A DNA stretch of 64,000 nt from Acanthaster planci (lineage: Eukaryota > Echinodermata > Asteroidea > Valvatida > Acanthasteridae), in contig NW_019091606.1 in the NCBI RefSeq assembly GCF_001949145.1, positions 279,321-343,320 on the forward strand, in the 5' to 3' direction. Positions 58,101 through 61,100 of the stretch are shown piece by piece. The notes beneath the pieces were generated by a model that worked only from the letters and a program-made list of their open reading frames with translations, was not told the origin of the DNA and did not search any database. Positions within the stretch are counted from its first letter, which is position 1. Each line of letters starts with the position of its first letter. The position numbers were made by a program, and so were the translations under genes.

Positions 58101-61100
58101 TGATGAAATTAGGCCTATCAACTAATGCCTTGCGTTCTTAAAATAATCAGCTTAAAGGCTGGTTCATACTCCGGGCGGAAGCAAAAACGAACGTGAATTT
58201 GTGACGTGAGGGCACATAGGCCTTTTAGGCTCGCTACTTCCAATTCAATTTTGTCTGCCAAAGGCCACGTCTAAATCATTTAGCTGTGGCATTAATCCAC
58301 TCATCGTGCAACTTGACTCGTTCTTGGACAAAAAGACCTGGGACTCGCTTGTGTTTCGACCAAATTGACTTGTGACTCGACTTGACGTGACTTGACATTC
58401 TGGTCACGCAATTTGTGACTTAATTAACTTGTGACTGGACCCAATGACATGTGATTTTGCTTAGACTTTCAACAATTGAATTCCGACTTGACTTGGACTT
58501 GCAAAAATTGTTTTGCTACCACTTCTGGCATTAAAGTCTATGCCAGGACGGTTACAACACTAAACAGGTAGGGTCAGCTGTGAAAACTCAATTAAAAGCT
58601 AAGTGCCCCCCCATTTAAATATTCATTCTTTTTCAGTTGATTTTTATAACATAATTGATCATTATTAAATTATTGGTAGAGTTTTTGAGATGATTGCTCG
58701 ATATTACATTATTAGTTGAGTACGGCAATACAGGTAGTAACACCACTCTGTTTACTACATCATGCTTTGCCATTGAAGTATTTATTTTACTGCAGTTTAC
58801 TGACCCTGATTTATTTCTTCGTGTACAGTTTAAATTACTGTAGGGAGAGTGTTGCGAGACAAGTTTTGGAAGAAACATTCCTGAGATACACTAAACTGTG
58901 GTAGACGTGAAATAAGAAGTAAAATACACGACATGAGATCAAAGCTACTTGCAGACCTATTTTTAAAAAAATATTATTCGACATTTGGATTTCAGAACTG
59001 TGTGGATCAGTTGCAAAATGAAGAGAAACACCAAGTTCGTTGTTTTTCTTTTTGATTATGACAAAATTTTCTTCTTCAGGGACAACACGAGCACCTTCAA
59101 CAACAAAAGTACCAAGCACGACTTTTGCCCCACCGTCAACAACACGAGCACCAAGCACGACTGTTGCACCACCTTCAACAACACGAGCACCAAGTACGAC
59201 TGTTGCACCACCATCAACAACACGAGCACCAAGTACAACCATTCCACCGCCGTCAACAACACGAGCACCAAGCACAACTCTCGCACCGTCAACAACACGA
59301 GCACCTAGCACCACTATTCCACCATTGTCGACAACTCGAGCACCAAGCACGACTATTCCACCACTATCAACGACACTTGCACCTACTACCACTGTTGCAA
59401 GCACCACCGAAGGTGAAAACAAATCTCTTGTTTGACCCTGTGCACTCAAATTCACAGGTGTCAGAAATTAAAATTTGGAGGGTGTGACTGAGACATGACA
59501 AGCTTTACATAATACAACAGAGTCAACCGCAGCAAAAAGCATCATCAGGAGTACATGTCAACAGGGGGCGCTTGTTTGAAATTCGATAGCACAGCATTTT
59601 GGATGTTTAACGTATACCTAACATAATCCGTGGCTATTTGGTTTTTTCTGTTGTTTTTACTTACTGAAAACATCACCAACATCGTTTGCACCTGTTGAAC
59701 ATATAGGCTAGATCCTCTTTTTATCTATTTGAAAACAAAAATGGTTCAGCCTGTTTCCACATAGAAACGTAAAATACCTCTCTGAACAAATTGTGCTCAA
59801 ATCAACAGAGGTTTAAGAAAAATCTGCAAACTTATCAAGGAAAGATGATGTAATGTTTCAAATGAAGAGGTTCCTATAAAGAGTGTGATTTTTAATTGTA
59901 TATTTTCATCATCACAGTGTACTGCTACGATGACATGGACAGTATTTCTGACTTGACTGTTTCTCGGTTTGACTCCAACAACCCTTCGGATATACTTCCA
60001 CCCGATGAGCCTTTTACATCTACTGGAGAATTTGGTCCTAAGTTGATTATAGCGTTCTCCGAANNNNNNNNNNNNNNNNNNNNNNNNNNNNNNNNNNNNN
60101 NNNNNNNNNNNNNNNNNNNNNNNNNNNNNNNNNNNNNNNNNNNNNNNNNNNNNNNNNNNNNNNNNNNNNNNNNNNNNNNNNNNNNNNNNNNNNNNNNNNN
60201 NNNNNNNNNNNNNNNNNNNNNNNNNNNNNCAACTCAGACTCGCAAACTGTCAAGGTGTTCGGATGCACTGAAAAGGGTATGTGCACAATACCTTCACTTA
60301 TACAAAATGACAAATAGACTGTGTCTCAAAAAAAGTATCTGGACAATTGTTTTTGGAGAATGTTTGAGGTAAATGTTTCGCTTGTCAAAGTCTGTCGAAA
60401 GAACTGAAAAGAGACGTTATACATCTGTCCCACTTTTCACCCATTTCTGTGAATACAGCGTGTCTTACGATTGACCTAATTCTGCTGCTGGAAGTTTTAA
60501 TTCTATTATCAGGACTCGCCTGCGGCCCGGGTATTAGTCGCGTCCATTCTCCTGAGCCAGACTTTAAACCAATCAGAATCGACTAAATTGTCGCGTATCC
60601 AGGCACCAGTGCGGGATTTAAGCAGTGGACATAATCACTTCTCAGGGGGCAAATGTTAATACATGGTCAAGTTTCACGTTGTGGAATAGGGAAACTGGAT
60701 GGTAAAGGGTATTTATGAACTAAGCTTTTATATTGACGTTATAATTTACCTGTATTCTTTGTTTCAGTTTCAACGACTGTTTCTACTGCAACAGTTCCAA
60801 CAACAAGCCCTGAAATTACAACAGTGACGAGTGAGTAAATGCTTCAACGGCGGATCTGAACGATTACCAATCTTGTTCGTTCTGTAGGGTGGTGTGGCAA
60901 GAATAGAGTGATAAAACAGTTTTTGGATGAGCTGTCTCTAGGGTACTTCAGACATGTTGGGTATAAAACGATATACAAACTCTTCGACCTTTTCTTGCCA
61001 AGTAACATGAGAAAATTACTGTTTCATTACAGCTAGTTTGTGAAATAATTTCGAGGTCGGTTTTTGCACTTGAAATAATACACTCTGTTTTTCATGTTAA

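Noticed and set aside
58835-59455. 206-codon minus-strand frame with GARVVDGG repeats
   Set aside because: It is antisense to the ACN-rich mucin repeat exon, which leaves most frames open. The + frame fits splice sites and phases.
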